This document shows, piece after piece, positions 44,137 through 53,420 of a stretch of 64,000 bases of DNA (the stretch's first letter is position 1; each line of letters starts with the position of its first letter). The position numbers and the translations under genes were made by a program. The notes beneath the pieces are model-generated. The model did no database searches, was not told the DNA's origin, and saw nothing but the letters and a program-made list of their open reading frames with translations. This DNA comes from Flavobacterium sp. (GTDB lineage: Bacteria > Bacteroidota > Bacteroidia > Flavobacteriales > Flavobacteriaceae). Location: contig NZ_JAMWYY010000005.1 in the NCBI RefSeq assembly GCF_024305175.1, forward strand, positions 23,802 to 87,801, given 5' to 3'.

Positions 44137-44914
44137 TTTTCTTTTCCTTAACCTCTTTGCGTATGGCAAGGTTAGCTGCAAGCGATTCAGGGGTTTTATA
44201 GCCCCTTGCGTGGTCAAGGTGCAAACAAACGGCTTTATGCCTTATTTGCTTGCCTTTAACGCCAAAGTTCTCTAAGCGCTCGCCAAACTCCCTGTCGGGT
44301 CCGCCATATTTCATGCGCTCATCATAACCGTTTATGGCAATCATATCTTCTTTAAAACCGGATGAGTTACAGTTATTAAATGAAGGCGTTGTGGTAGTAA
44401 TATTATCTAATACCGTAGCCAGTACAGGCCCTGCAGAGAGCTTCATGGTTTGAGAAAAGCCCAGCTTATCCTGCTTTTTAAGCCAGTTCACATCAAAACA
44501 GCGTTGGCTTTCTATATCTTCTTTAGTAATAACCGTGCTTGTACTCATAGGGAGTTTGCAGTAACCACCTGAAAGGAACCTGCCTTTTTCGGCAAATTTA
44601 GCATGCACTGCTACAAAGTCCTCCCTCGGAATGCAGTCGCCATCTGTCATTATTATATATTCGTTCGCGGCTTCTACAATGGCTATATTCAGTATTTCCT
44701 GCCTGCGGTAGCCTTTATCTTCATGCCAAAGGTGGCGCAACGGTACCGGGTAATTTTCGGCATAACGGTCAATCAGTTCTTTTGTAGAAGCACGCGAACC
44801 ATCATCAGCAATAATAAGCTCAAAATCTTTATAGGTTTGCACACTGTAACCTATAAGTACTTTTTCGAGCCATTTTTCTGCATTATATGTGCTTACTATT
44901 ACTGATATCTTCAT
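44081..44914 (-). CDS. Family 2 glycosyltransferase
   Basis: 277 residues with the GT-A fold motifs: ISVIVSTYNAEKWLEKVLIGYSVQ, ELIIADDGS and a catalytic-site DGDCIPREDF. NxxC FKEDMIAINGYDERMKYGGPDREFGERL further on is the acceptor region of galactosyltransferase-like GT2 enzymes (ED/ER motif). It should add a sugar to a surface glycan. It converges with and overlaps the GT fusion gene at its 3' end. A good promoter lies about 38 bp upstream. Confidence 0.9.
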   Translation of the reverse strand: MKISVIVSTYNAEKWLEKVLIGYSVQTYKDFELIIADDGSRASTKELIDRYAENYPVPLRHLWHEDKGYRRQEILNIAIVEAANEYIIMTDGDCIPREDFVAVHAKFAEKGRFLSGGYCKLPMSTSTVITKEDIESQRCFDVNWLKKQDKLGFSQTMKLSAGPVLATVLDNITTTTPSFNNCNSSGFKEDMIAINGYDERMKYGGPDREFGERLENFGVKGKQIRHKAVCLHLDHARGYKTPESLAANLAIRKEVKEKKIKWTPYGIVKEPGLPPVS

Positions 44915-44951
44915 AAAAAAAGTCCGTTTAAATTATCCGCTTTACGGCATG

Positions 44952-44980
44952 CAAAGGTACTACATTTATTTTTTACGCAA
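44952..44980 (-). promoter_or_regulatory. Promoter of the GT2 gene, inside the 3' end of the kinase-like gene
   Basis: On the minus strand TTG (44978-44980), 18 bp, TACCTTTG (44952-44959), matching TTG-N17-23-TAnnTTTG. It gives the GT2 gene its own promoter within the upstream coding region's end. Confidence 0.52.
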
Positions 44981-45730
44981 TCCCAGCTTTCGCTTGATGG
45001 CCCTTTTGCGGTGAAACCTGTTCGAGAAATACTGCGTGTATTTAACCATTAGCTTGTAAACCTCATCATAACTTTTGTTATACAGTTTGGCATATTCATC
45101 GCACATTACTTTTATCAGATGGTCTTCGGGGGTAAGCTTTGCCATGTTTACTATGCGTTGCTGCAGGTTCATGCTGTCATGAAAATTCATTCGGTTAAGG
45201 TCAACCAAAAAGAATTCATACTGCTGTGGCCCTGCTTTTTTAATCAGAGTATTGCCTGGCGTGTGGTCCTGAAATGCTATGCCCTTTTCGTGCAGCTTAA
45301 AAGTAAACCGGGTAAACTGGCGCAGTATAATTTCATGCTCAGGATAATCGGGTATTTCTATAAGCTGCCTGAAAGTAAGATCAGGGCTCAACTGCTCACT
45401 GATGTAATAACTGTCCTGAAATGAAAATGCAGTGGTATTCTCAAAATAAGCAATGGGCTGCGGTGTGCCTATGCCTTCCTGAAGAAGCCTGTTTGCAAAC
45501 TCGTAAGAACGCCTTGCCTTTGATTTACGGAAAAACCGGTAAACAATTTTGTTGATTATATTGGGTATCTTGAAAGACTTAACGTTTACCGTACCGGAAC
45601 CAAGCGGAAATATTTTTATTTTATTACGCCTGCCATCAGCAAACATAGTACCTGTGCTGGAAAAGTTATCTATAATGCGGGTTAGCTCGTCAGCATTGCC
45701 CTTAAAACCCGGATGGATTACTTTGTTCAT
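44966..45730 (-). CDS. Lipopolysaccharide kinase (Kdo/WaaP-like) family protein
   Basis: About 254 residues from the ATG at 45730. A TTG at 45751 would add seven residues but lies in the predicted -7 element. The protein-kinase-like fold is shown by VKSFKIPNI near the nucleotide-binding region, KLHEKGIAFQDHTPGNTLI (HxD-like catalytic loop; here QDHTPGNT) and FFLVDLNRMNF (DFG-like metal motif, DLN). WaaP/InaA-like enzymes phosphorylate Kdo or heptose in the LPS inner core. The C-terminus is strongly basic (KRAIKRKLGLRKK). The substrate is inferred. Confidence 0.85.
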   Translation of the reverse strand: MNKVIHPGFKGNADELTRIIDNFSSTGTMFADGRRNKIKIFPLGSGTVNVKSFKIPNIINKIVYRFFRKSKARRSYEFANRLLQEGIGTPQPIAYFENTTAFSFQDSYYISEQLSPDLTFRQLIEIPDYPEHEIILRQFTRFTFKLHEKGIAFQDHTPGNTLIKKAGPQQYEFFLVDLNRMNFHDSMNLQQRIVNMAKLTPEDHLIKVMCDEYAKLYNKSYDEVYKLMVKYTQYFSNRFHRKRAIKRKLGLRKK

Positions 45731-45748
45731 CGGCAACTCCATTTTAGG

Positions 45749-45756
45749 CAAAAGTA
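45749..45756 (-). promoter_or_regulatory. -7 element of the kinase-like gene
   Basis: TACTTTTG on the minus strand. The TTG at 45751 falls within it, which argues for the ATG at 45730 or 45742 as the start. Confidence 0.45.
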
Positions 45757-45820
45757 ACCATTTGCATTTTAGACTTCAAATAATTGCATTATTTTTACCG
45801 AAAATAGCAAAACCGCTCAA

Positions 45821-46672
45821 ATGTTCAGCCATTACCTCATAACCCGCTTTAACCTGAAAAACCCTAAATGGGATGTTACTAAAAACAATGAAACCCTGCT
45901 TACAGATGAGTGGCTGGAGCACAGGCTGTGGCTGTTTGAGAATTTTTGCCTGCCATCGGTAACGGCGCAAACAAGCACCAATTTTACCTGGCTTATTTAT
46001 TTTGATGTTACCACTCCCCCGGCCTACCGCAGCAGGATAGAAAATCTTATTGAGGGACACCAAAACATCCGCGTGTTTTATATTGAAGGTATGCCTGCTT
46101 TTTACACGGAAATACAAAAACTTATAACAGCCGAAACAAAGGGGCAGCCCTACCTAATTACTTCACGAATTGATAATGACGACTGCATACATAAAGACTT
46201 TATCGCCGAAGTGCAAAAGCAGTTCAACAAACAGGAGTACAGAGCTATTGATGTTATTAAAGGTTACTCCCTGCAAATTAAGCCCGTAGTTATGCTGGGT
46301 AAAAAAGAACACATTTTTAACCCCTTTATTAGCCTTATTGAAAAGAATGACAACCCGAAGACCGTGTGGTTTAATGATCATAACCTTTGGAAAAAAGAAA
46401 CCCGCATTACACAGGTAACACATAAAAGATTATGGATGAGCATTATTCACGAAAAGAACAAGGTGAATGAGTTTGACGGCTATGGCAATATTAAGTGGGA
46501 AGATGTAAAGCAGGATTTTATAGTATCTGCACAAATGCAAAGCAATATTGATGCTAATATACTGCCACACAGTAAATGGGCATGGACAAGCTTTAAAAAC
46601 GGTTTGTATGTAAACTGGGTGCTGTTCAACAAGATGCTTAAGAAGGCATTGGGTATATACAGAATAAAGTAG
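45821..46672 (+). CDS. Putative rhamnosyltransferase-family glycosyltransferase
   Basis: 283 residues. The N-terminal region (LITRFNLKN, TDEWLEHRLWLFENFCLPSVTAQT, TWLIYFDVTTP) and the ITSRIDNDDCIHKDFI segment with its DDC acidic motif match the putative rhamnosyl transferase family that acts in surface polysaccharide synthesis. No membrane segment. The sugar and acceptor are not defined. It is divergent from the kinase-like gene, convergent with the next. Confidence 0.82.
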   Translation: MFSHYLITRFNLKNPKWDVTKNNETLLTDEWLEHRLWLFENFCLPSVTAQTSTNFTWLIYFDVTTPPAYRSRIENLIEGHQNIRVFYIEGMPAFYTEIQKLITAETKGQPYLITSRIDNDDCIHKDFIAEVQKQFNKQEYRAIDVIKGYSLQIKPVVMLGKKEHIFNPFISLIEKNDNPKTVWFNDHNLWKKETRITQVTHKRLWMSIIHEKNKVNEFDGYGNIKWEDVKQDFIVSAQMQSNIDANILPHSKWAWTSFKNGLYVNWVLFNKMLKKALGIYRIK

Positions 46673-46681
46673 CTGATAACG

Positions 46682-47689
46682 CTACTTGATGTTCCTGTAT
46701 TTTTTCTCCTCAACTGAATTGTAATTATCCCCTGCCACCATATCTACCCAGTGGCTCACCGTGTAACGGTTATAAATTTCTTGGGGTAATGGCTGGTAAG
46801 GTGTTTCTATAAATCCTTCCGGTATGCTAATGTTATCAGCGTCTTCTATAACATAAATGTTTGACGGATTGTAAAAATCATAATTTTTAATATCGGTATT
46901 GGTAGTAATAAGCTTTTTTTGGAAAGCCATTGCTTCGAATACACGGAAAGTAAGCCCGTCCTGAATACCAAATTTGTGCACATCTACAATAATACGTGAT
47001 TGCTTTATGTGCTGCAAAACCCCTTCATTGTTAATACGTTTCTGTATGTAAGTAATGTAAGGATTTGTTTCCGCATTATCCTTCTTTACATAAAAGCGGT
47101 AGCTATAACCTGTATCTGTAAGTACTTTACCTAATTTTTGCAAAACCTTTACCCTGTAATCATCCGACATTACTGAGAATGCATCTGTTTCAGGCTCTGG
47201 GTTACTACCCTCAGGCTCATAGTACATAAAGTTTGGGATAAACTTTAACTTATAAGTATCTGCATCACGTTTTTCATAAGAATATATTTCATCAAAAAAA
47301 TGAAGGACATCTTTTTTGCGGGGTATATTGTTTATAGAATCGTGGTAGTAAGCTATAAATTTATCTGATATTTTGCGTAATATATTAAGATGGCCATCAA
47401 CAAACACATCTGGCCTTATAACAAGTGTAATATCATATTTATTTTTAGACACCTCACCTATCAGCGGCTCATACTTATAGAAATTTTTCAGCTTTGTTTT
47501 ATAAAAAACTTTGTAAAAAAACGCTTTAAGGCGTTGCCATACATTTTTATAGCGGTAAGAATAATTAATAGTATTAAAATAATCTACCTGCCCGTAACGG
47601 TTTTGCAACTCTGCAAAAATACTGTCATAGTAACCGCTAAGGTCATAAGTTATAAAAAGTATGCGCTTATCCTTATTGCTTTGTGCCAT
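46682..47689 (-). CDS. Glycosyltransferase (CgeB-like, GT-B type)
   Basis: 335 residues. There is no clear membrane part. The N-terminal Rossmann part (ILFITYDLSGYYDSIFAEL) and the C-terminal LTFRVFEAMAFQKKLITTNTDIKNYDFYNPSNIYVI with the EAMA sugar-nucleotide motif fit the CgeB/glycosyltransferase family 1-like group. It overlaps the next upstream gene by 17 bp, so it is coupled with it. Specificity unknown. Confidence 0.78.
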   Translation of the reverse strand: MAQSNKDKRILFITYDLSGYYDSIFAELQNRYGQVDYFNTINYSYRYKNVWQRLKAFFYKVFYKTKLKNFYKYEPLIGEVSKNKYDITLVIRPDVFVDGHLNILRKISDKFIAYYHDSINNIPRKKDVLHFFDEIYSYEKRDADTYKLKFIPNFMYYEPEGSNPEPETDAFSVMSDDYRVKVLQKLGKVLTDTGYSYRFYVKKDNAETNPYITYIQKRINNEGVLQHIKQSRIIVDVHKFGIQDGLTFRVFEAMAFQKKLITTNTDIKNYDFYNPSNIYVIEDADNISIPEGFIETPYQPLPQEIYNRYTVSHWVDMVAGDNYNSVEEKKYRNIK

Positions 47690-48788
47690 ATTTTACAAGT
47701 ACCTCATTAAGTTCGTCAAACATTTTTTTGGCAATTACCTCTTTTGTAAAGTTAGCCTTTAAAAACTCATAACCGTTTTCGGTAAGTTGCTGTTGCAGGT
47801 TCTTATCTGCAGTAAGTTGTTCTACTTTGTCGGCAAAATCTACCGGATTGCCCACTTGCGCCATAAGTCCTGTTATACCATCTTTTACCACTTCGGGTAT
47901 CCCTCCGGCATTGGCAGCAACTATGGGTATTCGGCAGGCATAAGCCTCCAGCAGTACGCCGCCCGTTGGCTCGTTGTTGCTGGTAAATAAAAACAGGTCA
48001 AATTCAGGCAGTACCTTCGGTATATCTTTCCTGAATCCTGCAAAAATTATTTCGCTTTCAACGCCTAATTCGCGTGCAAGCACCTTAACTTCTTCTTCCT
48101 GCGGGCCATCGCCAATTATTATATACTTTGCTTTAAAGTTGCGCTTGTGCAGTTCAGCAGCGGTACGCACCCATGTGTGCAGGTCTTTCATGGGGGTAAA
48201 TGCAGCAATATTACCTATCAACAAATGTCCTTCCGGTATATTAAACTCTTTATGTAATATGCCGGTATCGGCATATTTAAATTTATGAATATCGGTAACA
48301 CTGCCCACCACACAAAGCCTGCTGTGGTCTTTAACGGCATATTTTAATACATCTACAACGGGGTGCGATACACAAATAATCTTTTTTATCCCTTTGTAGT
48401 TATATTTCCATTTACGCAAAAAGTTACTGTCAACCCGGCGTATCATGGTACGGCATAACACCATCGGTATTTTTAAGCCATATACTAAAGAAGAAAGCAC
48501 ACTTAACGTGTGCGACTGGCTGTTGTGTATAAATAATATATCTGCCTTTTTCTCGTCGGCAATCTTTTTAAGGCTTTTGGCAAATTCAAGGCTGTACTCT
48601 CCTTTATAATCAAGCGCTATAACCTGCATATTCCTGCTGGTGGCAGCCTTATGCACTTCAGAATCTTTAACGCAAACTATCCATTGGTCTTCTACATAGC
48701 CAAAGTCGCGGAATGCTTCATATAAATAAATAATTTTCTGCTCATGCCCGCGCCATCCTTTAGATGCAGTAACCTGAATTAACCTCAT
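47673..48788 (-). CDS. Family 4 (GT-B) glycosyltransferase
   Basis: 371 residues with GT4 features: N-terminal glycine-rich start (TASKGWRGHEQKIIYLYEAF), LLIGNIAAFTPMKDLHTWVRTAAEL, YIIIGDGPQEEEVKVLARELGVE and the E-x7-E-type GGVLLEAYACRIPIVAANAGGIPEVV. It should add a sugar from a nucleotide donor to a lipid-linked or LPS acceptor. A -7 element lies upstream. Confidence 0.92.
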   Translation of the reverse strand: MRLIQVTASKGWRGHEQKIIYLYEAFRDFGYVEDQWIVCVKDSEVHKAATSRNMQVIALDYKGEYSLEFAKSLKKIADEKKADILFIHNSQSHTLSVLSSLVYGLKIPMVLCRTMIRRVDSNFLRKWKYNYKGIKKIICVSHPVVDVLKYAVKDHSRLCVVGSVTDIHKFKYADTGILHKEFNIPEGHLLIGNIAAFTPMKDLHTWVRTAAELHKRNFKAKYIIIGDGPQEEEVKVLARELGVESEIIFAGFRKDIPKVLPEFDLFLFTSNNEPTGGVLLEAYACRIPIVAANAGGIPEVVKDGITGLMAQVGNPVDFADKVEQLTADKNLQQQLTENGYEFLKANFTKEVIAKKMFDELNEVLVKYGTKQ

Positions 48789-48806
48789 AATGCTGAAATA
48801 TTAGGG

Positions 48807-48814
48807 CAAATGTA
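48807..48814 (-). promoter_or_regulatory. -7 element of the GT4 gene
   Basis: TACATTTG on the minus strand, 18 bp before the ATG at 48788; fits TAnnTTTG. No clear -33. Confidence 0.42.
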
Positions 48815-48863
48815 CCTAATTTTATTTTAATCCGTTAATAGCGCTGCTGTTATAAAAGTTCAA

Positions 48864-48871
48864 TATTTTTG
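48864..48871 (+). promoter_or_regulatory. -7 element of the DegT aminotransferase gene
   Basis: TATTTTTG, 17 bp before the ATG at 48889, fits TAnnTTTG. It shares the 100-bp divergent region with the GT4 gene. Confidence 0.43.
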
Positions 48872-48888
48872 CAGTATATACCTGCTTT

Positions 48889-49992
48889 ATGATAAAATTT
48901 CTCGACCTCCAAAAAGTTAACCTTCTTCATCAGGAAGAAATAGAAAAGCGGCTGCTGGAAACCTTCAGGAGCGGATGGTACCTTTTTGGCGGACAGGTAA
49001 AGCAGTTCGAAGACAGCCTTTGCAACTACACAGGCGCCAAACACGCCATAGGCACCGCAAACGGGCTTGATGCCCTGCGCCTGATTATTAAAGCGTATAC
49101 AGAACTTGGTGTAATGCAGCATGGTGATGAAATTATTGTACCTGCAAATACCTATATAGCTTCAATACTCGCAATTACAGACAACAACATTGTGCCTATA
49201 CTGATAGAGCCGGATGCTGATACTTTTAATATTAGCATCGGCCTTATTGAAGAAAATATTACATCCCGAACAAAAGGAATTATGATAGTGCACCTCTACG
49301 GGCAGGCGGTATTTTCGGAAAAGCTAAAGGCTATCGCTGAAAAGCATAACCTTAAAATTATTGAAGATAACGCGCAGGCAATAGGTGCGCAATGGAATGG
49401 GATTAAAACAGGAAATTTAGGAGATGCTGCAGGGTTCAGTTTTTACCCGGGTAAAAATCTAGGCGCAATTGGCGATGCAGGAGCTGTGACCACCAATGAT
49501 GATGAACTGGCAAAAACAATCAGGGCGCTTGCCAATTACGGCTCTCATCAAAAGTATGTCAATCAGTACAAAGGGCTCAACTCCCGTCTTGATGAAATAC
49601 AGGCGGCAGTGCTAAACATAAAGCTGCCCTATCTGGATAATGAAAACCAAAGGCGCAGGGAAATTGCCCGCTACTATACACAAAATATAAAAGACTCCGC
49701 GATAATCCTGCCTAAAGTACCGGAGGATGAAAACAGCCATGTGTGGCATTTATACGTTATAAGGTGCAAAGAGCGCGACAGGCTGCAAAAATACCTTACC
49801 GACAATGGCATACAAACGCTTATACACTACCCTATACCCCCGCACAGGCAGGAGGCTTACAAAGAAATGAATGAGCTTAATTTACCTATTACTGAAACAA
49901 TACATAACGAAGTGCTGAGCCTGCCTATTAGCCCGGTACTAACTGATGAAGAAGTAAAACATATAACGGCAGCTTTAAACAATTTTAAATAA
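48889..49992 (+). CDS. DegT/DnrJ/EryC1/StrS family sugar aminotransferase
   Basis: 367 residues. The PLP site is [18 protein letters not shown] (lysine in YPGK), with [15 protein letters not shown] (Asp-Gln pair), the N-terminal FLDLQKVN, and the C-terminal [14 protein letters not shown]. Members aminate a keto sugar nucleotide, usually to make an amino-deoxy sugar for LPS or capsule; the FdtB/QdtB-like subgroup (dTDP-3-amino sugars) is the best guess, not certain. It is divergent from the glycosyltransferase genes and next to tsaC, 2 bp apart. Confidence 0.9.
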   Translation: MIKFLDLQKVNLLHQEEIEKRLLETFRSGWYLFGGQVKQFEDSLCNYTGAKHAIGTANGLDALRLIIKAYTELGVMQHGDEIIVPANTYIASILAITDNNIVPILIEPDADTFNISIGLIEENITSRTKGIMIVHLYGQAVFSEKLKAIAEKHNLKIIEDNAQAIGAQWNGIKTGNLGDAAGFSFYPGKNLGAIGDAGAVTTNDDELAKTIRALANYGSHQKYVNQYKGLNSRLDEIQAAVLNIKLPYLDNENQRRREIARYYTQNIKDSAIILPKVPEDENSHVWHLYVIRCKERDRLQKYLTDNGIQTLIHYPIPPHRQEAYKEMNELNLPITETIHNEVLSLPISPVLTDEEVKHITAALNNFK

Positions 49993-49994
49993 AA

Positions 49995-50570
49995 ATGAGC
50001 ACACAGGATATAAATACAGAAGTACATAATGCGTTTGAGGTAATAAAAAACGGTGGTATTATACTTTACCCTACAGATACCGTTTGGGGCATTGGCTGCG
50101 ACGCCACAAACCCCGATGCAGTAAAGAAAATTTATGCCCTGAAACAGCGGGAAGAAAGCAAGAGTATGATTGTACTGGTAAACAGTGACAGGATGCTGTA
50201 TAATGTGTTTAGCGAGATACCCGAGGTTGCCTGGCAGATTATAGAAGTTACCGATAAACCCACAACGCTGGTGCTGGATAAACCCAAAAATGTAGCACCT
50301 AACCTTATTGCCGAAGACAACACACTTGGTGTAAGGCTTGTTACTGAGCCTTTCTGTTACAAACTGATGGAGCGCATGAAAAAACCGCTTGTATCTACAT
50401 CGGCTAATGTAAGCGGCATTCCTACACCAAATTCTTTTAAAGAAATAGACCATCATATTTTGGATGGAGTAGACTATATCGTAAATTTGCATCACGATAA
50501 AATTGCCGCCAAACCATCAAGTATAATCAAGATCGGCAATAATTTACAGGTAAAAGTTATCCGCCCTTAA
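49995..50570 (+). CDS. tsaC: L-threonylcarbamoyladenylate synthase
   Basis: 191 residues. The YrdC/Sua5 fold has [18 protein letters not shown], a [18 protein letters not shown] and [14 protein letters not shown], all typical. It makes threonylcarbamoyl-AMP from threonine, bicarbonate and ATP, the first step of the t6A37 tRNA modification. It is the short form without the Sua5 extension. It starts 2 bp after the DegT stop and its stop shares one base with the cca start. Confidence 0.93.
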   Translation: MSTQDINTEVHNAFEVIKNGGIILYPTDTVWGIGCDATNPDAVKKIYALKQREESKSMIVLVNSDRMLYNVFSEIPEVAWQIIEVTDKPTTLVLDKPKNVAPNLIAEDNTLGVRLVTEPFCYKLMERMKKPLVSTSANVSGIPTPNSFKEIDHHILDGVDYIVNLHHDKIAAKPSSIIKIGNNLQVKVIRP

Positions 50571-52015
50571 TGAAAGATGAAACTTCATATAAAGAAGCCC
50601 TGAATAACCCGGTTTTCGGTATAATATCTAAAGCTGCTGCCCAAATAAATACAGAGTGTTATGTAATTGGCGGCTATGTACGCGATTTTTTACTGCAACG
50701 GGGATTAAAAAAAGATATAGATGTAGTGGCTGTTGGCAGCGGTATAGCACTTGCAAAGGCTGTAGCTGCATTGCTGCCAGGCAATCCGAAAATACAGGTT
50801 TTTAAAAACTACGGAACCGCCATGCTGCGGTATGAAGACAACAATGGCGAATATACCGACCTTGAGTTTGTAGGTGCTCGCAAAGAATCGTATCAATGGG
50901 AGAGCCGCAAACCACACGTGGAGACCGGCACTCTTGAAGACGACCAAAACCGGCGCGATTTTACAATAAACGCCCTTGCACTATCGCTTAATGAAAAAGA
51001 TTTTGGTGCGCTGATAGACCCTTTTGACGGGGTGGCTGACCTTGAGAATAAAGTAATCCGTACACCTCTTGACGCTGATATTACCTACAGTGATGACCCC
51101 TTGCGGATGATGCGTGCCATACGTTTTGCCACACAGTTAAACTTTGATATAGAAGAAAAGTCGTTACAGGCAATAAGCCGTAATAAAGAGCGCATCAACA
51201 TTATATCAGGCGAGCGCATAGTAGATGAGCTTAACAAGATACTAATGGCAGATGTACCCTCTGTAGGGTTTAAGCTGCTGCACCAAACAGGTTTGCTGCA
51301 CATAATCCTGCCGGAGCTTACTGCCCTGCAAGGTGTTGAGGAGGTTGAAGGCCAAACCCATAAAGATAATTTTTACCATACCCTTGAGGTGGTAGATAAC
51401 ATTGCGCCCAATACAGATGATGTATGGCTAAGATGGGCAGCACTGCTGCACGATATTGGCAAAGCGCCTACAAAAAAATTCAGTAAAAAGGTAGGCTGGA
51501 CATTTCACGGGCATGAGTTTTTAGGCGGTAAAATGGTAAAGCGCCTTTTTGAAAGGCTGCACATGCCGCTTAACCACAAAATGAAGTTTGTATCTAAAAT
51601 GGTAATGCTAAGCTCCCGCCCTATTGTGCTGGCTCAGGACATTGTTACCGACTCTGCCGTGCGCAGGCTTATTTTTGATGCAGGGGATGATGTGGAAAGC
51701 CTTATGACGTTGTGCGAAGCTGATATAACAACCAAGAACCCGAATAAATATAAAAAGTACCATAAGAATTTTAAGATAGTACGCCAAAAAATTGTTGAGG
51801 TTGAAGAACGCGACCACGTCCGTAACTTCCAGCCGCCCATTAGCGGTGAAGAGATTATGGAAATCTTTAACCTGAAGCCCTCACGCGAAATAGGCGTACT
51901 TAAGGAAGCCATCAAAGAAGCCATACTGGAAGGTGAAATACCCAACGAATACCAGGCAGCCCATGACTTTATGATGGCACGTGCCTCTAAAATGGGATTG
52001 ACTAAACAACAATAG
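50570..52015 (+). CDS. cca: CCA tRNA nucleotidyltransferase with HD domain
   Basis: 481 residues. The class II nucleotidyltransferase head has [36 protein letters not shown] and [20 protein letters not shown]. An HD domain follows ([17 protein letters not shown] and [12 protein letters not shown]), with a helical C-terminus. It adds or repairs the CCA end of tRNAs. The HD domain may provide phosphohydrolase activity. The one-base overlap with tsaC suggests a tRNA-modification operon. Confidence 0.95.
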   Translation: MKDETSYKEALNNPVFGIISKAAAQINTECYVIGGYVRDFLLQRGLKKDIDVVAVGSGIALAKAVAALLPGNPKIQVFKNYGTAMLRYEDNNGEYTDLEFVGARKESYQWESRKPHVETGTLEDDQNRRDFTINALALSLNEKDFGALIDPFDGVADLENKVIRTPLDADITYSDDPLRMMRAIRFATQLNFDIEEKSLQAISRNKERINIISGERIVDELNKILMADVPSVGFKLLHQTGLLHIILPELTALQGVEEVEGQTHKDNFYHTLEVVDNIAPNTDDVWLRWAALLHDIGKAPTKKFSKKVGWTFHGHEFLGGKMVKRLFERLHMPLNHKMKFVSKMVMLSSRPIVLAQDIVTDSAVRRLIFDAGDDVESLMTLCEADITTKNPNKYKKYHKNFKIVRQKIVEVEERDHVRNFQPPISGEEIMEIFNLKPSREIGVLKEAIKEAILEGEIPNEYQAAHDFMMARASKMGLTKQQ

Positions 52016-52023
52016 TTATAATT

Positions 52024-53043
52024 ATGAAACGCAATAAAGCTGTAATTACATGGCTACTGGCCGGGTGTGTGCTGGTATTCATAATGGTAGTAGTGGGTGG
52101 TATAACAAGGCTTACCAACTCCGGGCTCTCGATGACCGACTGGCATCTTGTAACGGACACTTTTCCGCCGATGAGCGAGGATAAATGGCAGGAAGCTTTT
52201 GAAGAATATAAAAAGTTTCCGGAGTACCAGAAAATCAATGTACATAACGATTTTACACTCGATGATTATAAGTTCATCTATTTCTGGGAATGGTTTCACC
52301 GTTTTATAGGCAGGGTTATCGGTATTGTTTTTATTATACCTTTCTTATATTTTCTTGTCCGTAAAAAACTCGACAAAGCTACAATAGGAAAGTGCCTGAT
52401 TCTTTTAGGCATGGGTGCATTACAGGGTTTCTTCGGGTGGTTTATGGTTAAAAGCGGCCTGGTAGATAACCCCGATGTTAGCCATTTCAGGCTGGCACTG
52501 CACCTTACATTCGCATTTGTAACGTTTGCCTATACCCTTTGGGTAGCGCTTGACTTAGTATATCCTGAACGCAAACAACCTGTTTATGCGCTGCGCAAAA
52601 TTGCACGTATAGCTTTAATCATATTAATTGCCCAGATAATTTACGGTGGTTTTGTAGCAGGGCTAAATGCGGGCCTTATACACAACACTTGGCCCTTAAT
52701 GAGTGAAGGCCAGTTTATGCATGATAGTATTTTTATTGAAAAACCAACTGTTGGGCTTGCACTTACAGAGGGGCAAAGCGGCGTTCAGTTTGTGCACCGT
52801 ACAATGGCTTATTTTGTAGTGGGTATCATCGTGTTTTTATACATAAGGTCAAGAAAAATAAATATTAACGTACAACAGCAAAAGGGGCTTAATGCTTTGG
52901 TAGTACTGGTGTTTATACAGTTTTTGCTCGGTGTGCTTACACTGCTGTACCGCGTACCGCTATGGCTGGGGCTTGCCCATCAGGTAATGGCTTTCTTCCT
53001 GCTTACCGCAATGACCTATACCCTGCACAGGCTCAGCAAATAA
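52024..53043 (+). CDS. ctaA: Heme A synthase (COX15/CtaA family)
   Basis: 339 residues with about eight transmembrane segments. Diagnostic features are GGITRLTNSGLSMTDW, WEWFHRFIGRVIGIVF, HLTFAF and QFVHRTMAYFVVG and GLAHQVMA, which supply the four conserved histidines for heme binding, in the COX15 (type without the Cys pair) arrangement. It oxidises heme O to heme A for cytochrome oxidase in the inner membrane. It starts 8 bp after cca. Confidence 0.95.
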   Translation: MKRNKAVITWLLAGCVLVFIMVVVGGITRLTNSGLSMTDWHLVTDTFPPMSEDKWQEAFEEYKKFPEYQKINVHNDFTLDDYKFIYFWEWFHRFIGRVIGIVFIIPFLYFLVRKKLDKATIGKCLILLGMGALQGFFGWFMVKSGLVDNPDVSHFRLALHLTFAFVTFAYTLWVALDLVYPERKQPVYALRKIARIALIILIAQIIYGGFVAGLNAGLIHNTWPLMSEGQFMHDSIFIEKPTVGLALTEGQSGVQFVHRTMAYFVVGIIVFLYIRSRKININVQQQKGLNALVVLVFIQFLLGVLTLLYRVPLWLGLAHQVMAFFLLTAMTYTLHRLSK

Positions 53044-53128
53044 ACTTTGTGATAACCTTAGTACGGCTTTGGCAGTAATTTTACATTTCGGTTGGTAACT
53101 TTACATTGTAATCAAAAAATAAAAGACG

Positions 53129-53311
53129 ATGCCAAACAGAGAAGAAATAAGCGGAAGCTGGAACGAAATGAAAGGTAAGCTGAAACAAAATTATGGTGAG
53201 CTTACTGATGACGACCTAACATATGAAGAAGGAAAAGAAGATGAAATGTGGGGAGGCCTTGAAAAGAAATTAGGTAAAGCAAAAAAAGAAATACTTTCTA
53301 TTTTTCAATAG
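53129..53311 (+). CDS. CsbD family general stress protein
   Basis: 60 residues, hydrophilic, starting [30 protein letters not shown], the classic CsbD signature. Members are induced in general stress responses; function unknown. The upstream 85 bp contain two copies of TTTACATT and a TAACTTTA -7-like box (about 53097), suggesting its own promoter. A hairpin follows. Confidence 0.88.
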   Translation: MPNREEISGSWNEMKGKLKQNYGELTDDDLTYEEGKEDEMWGGLEKKLGKAKKEILSIFQ

Positions 53312-53346
53312 CCCAACTTCCTTTAAGGATATACCACATCTCCTCT

Positions 53347-53412
53347 AAACTGTTTTATAAGCAGGATATTAGCTGTTTTTATACCGCTAAATAATCGCTT
53401 ATAAAACAGTTT
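53347..53412. terminator. Bidirectional terminator between csbD and glgB
   Basis: AAACTGTTTTATAAGC (53347-53362) and its perfect inverted copy (53397-53412) form a 16-bp stem, with an inner TTAGC/GCTAA hairpin in the loop, and run into Ts on the plus strand. It separates the convergent csbD and glgB genes. Confidence 0.75.
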
Positions 53413-53420
53413 TTTTATTT

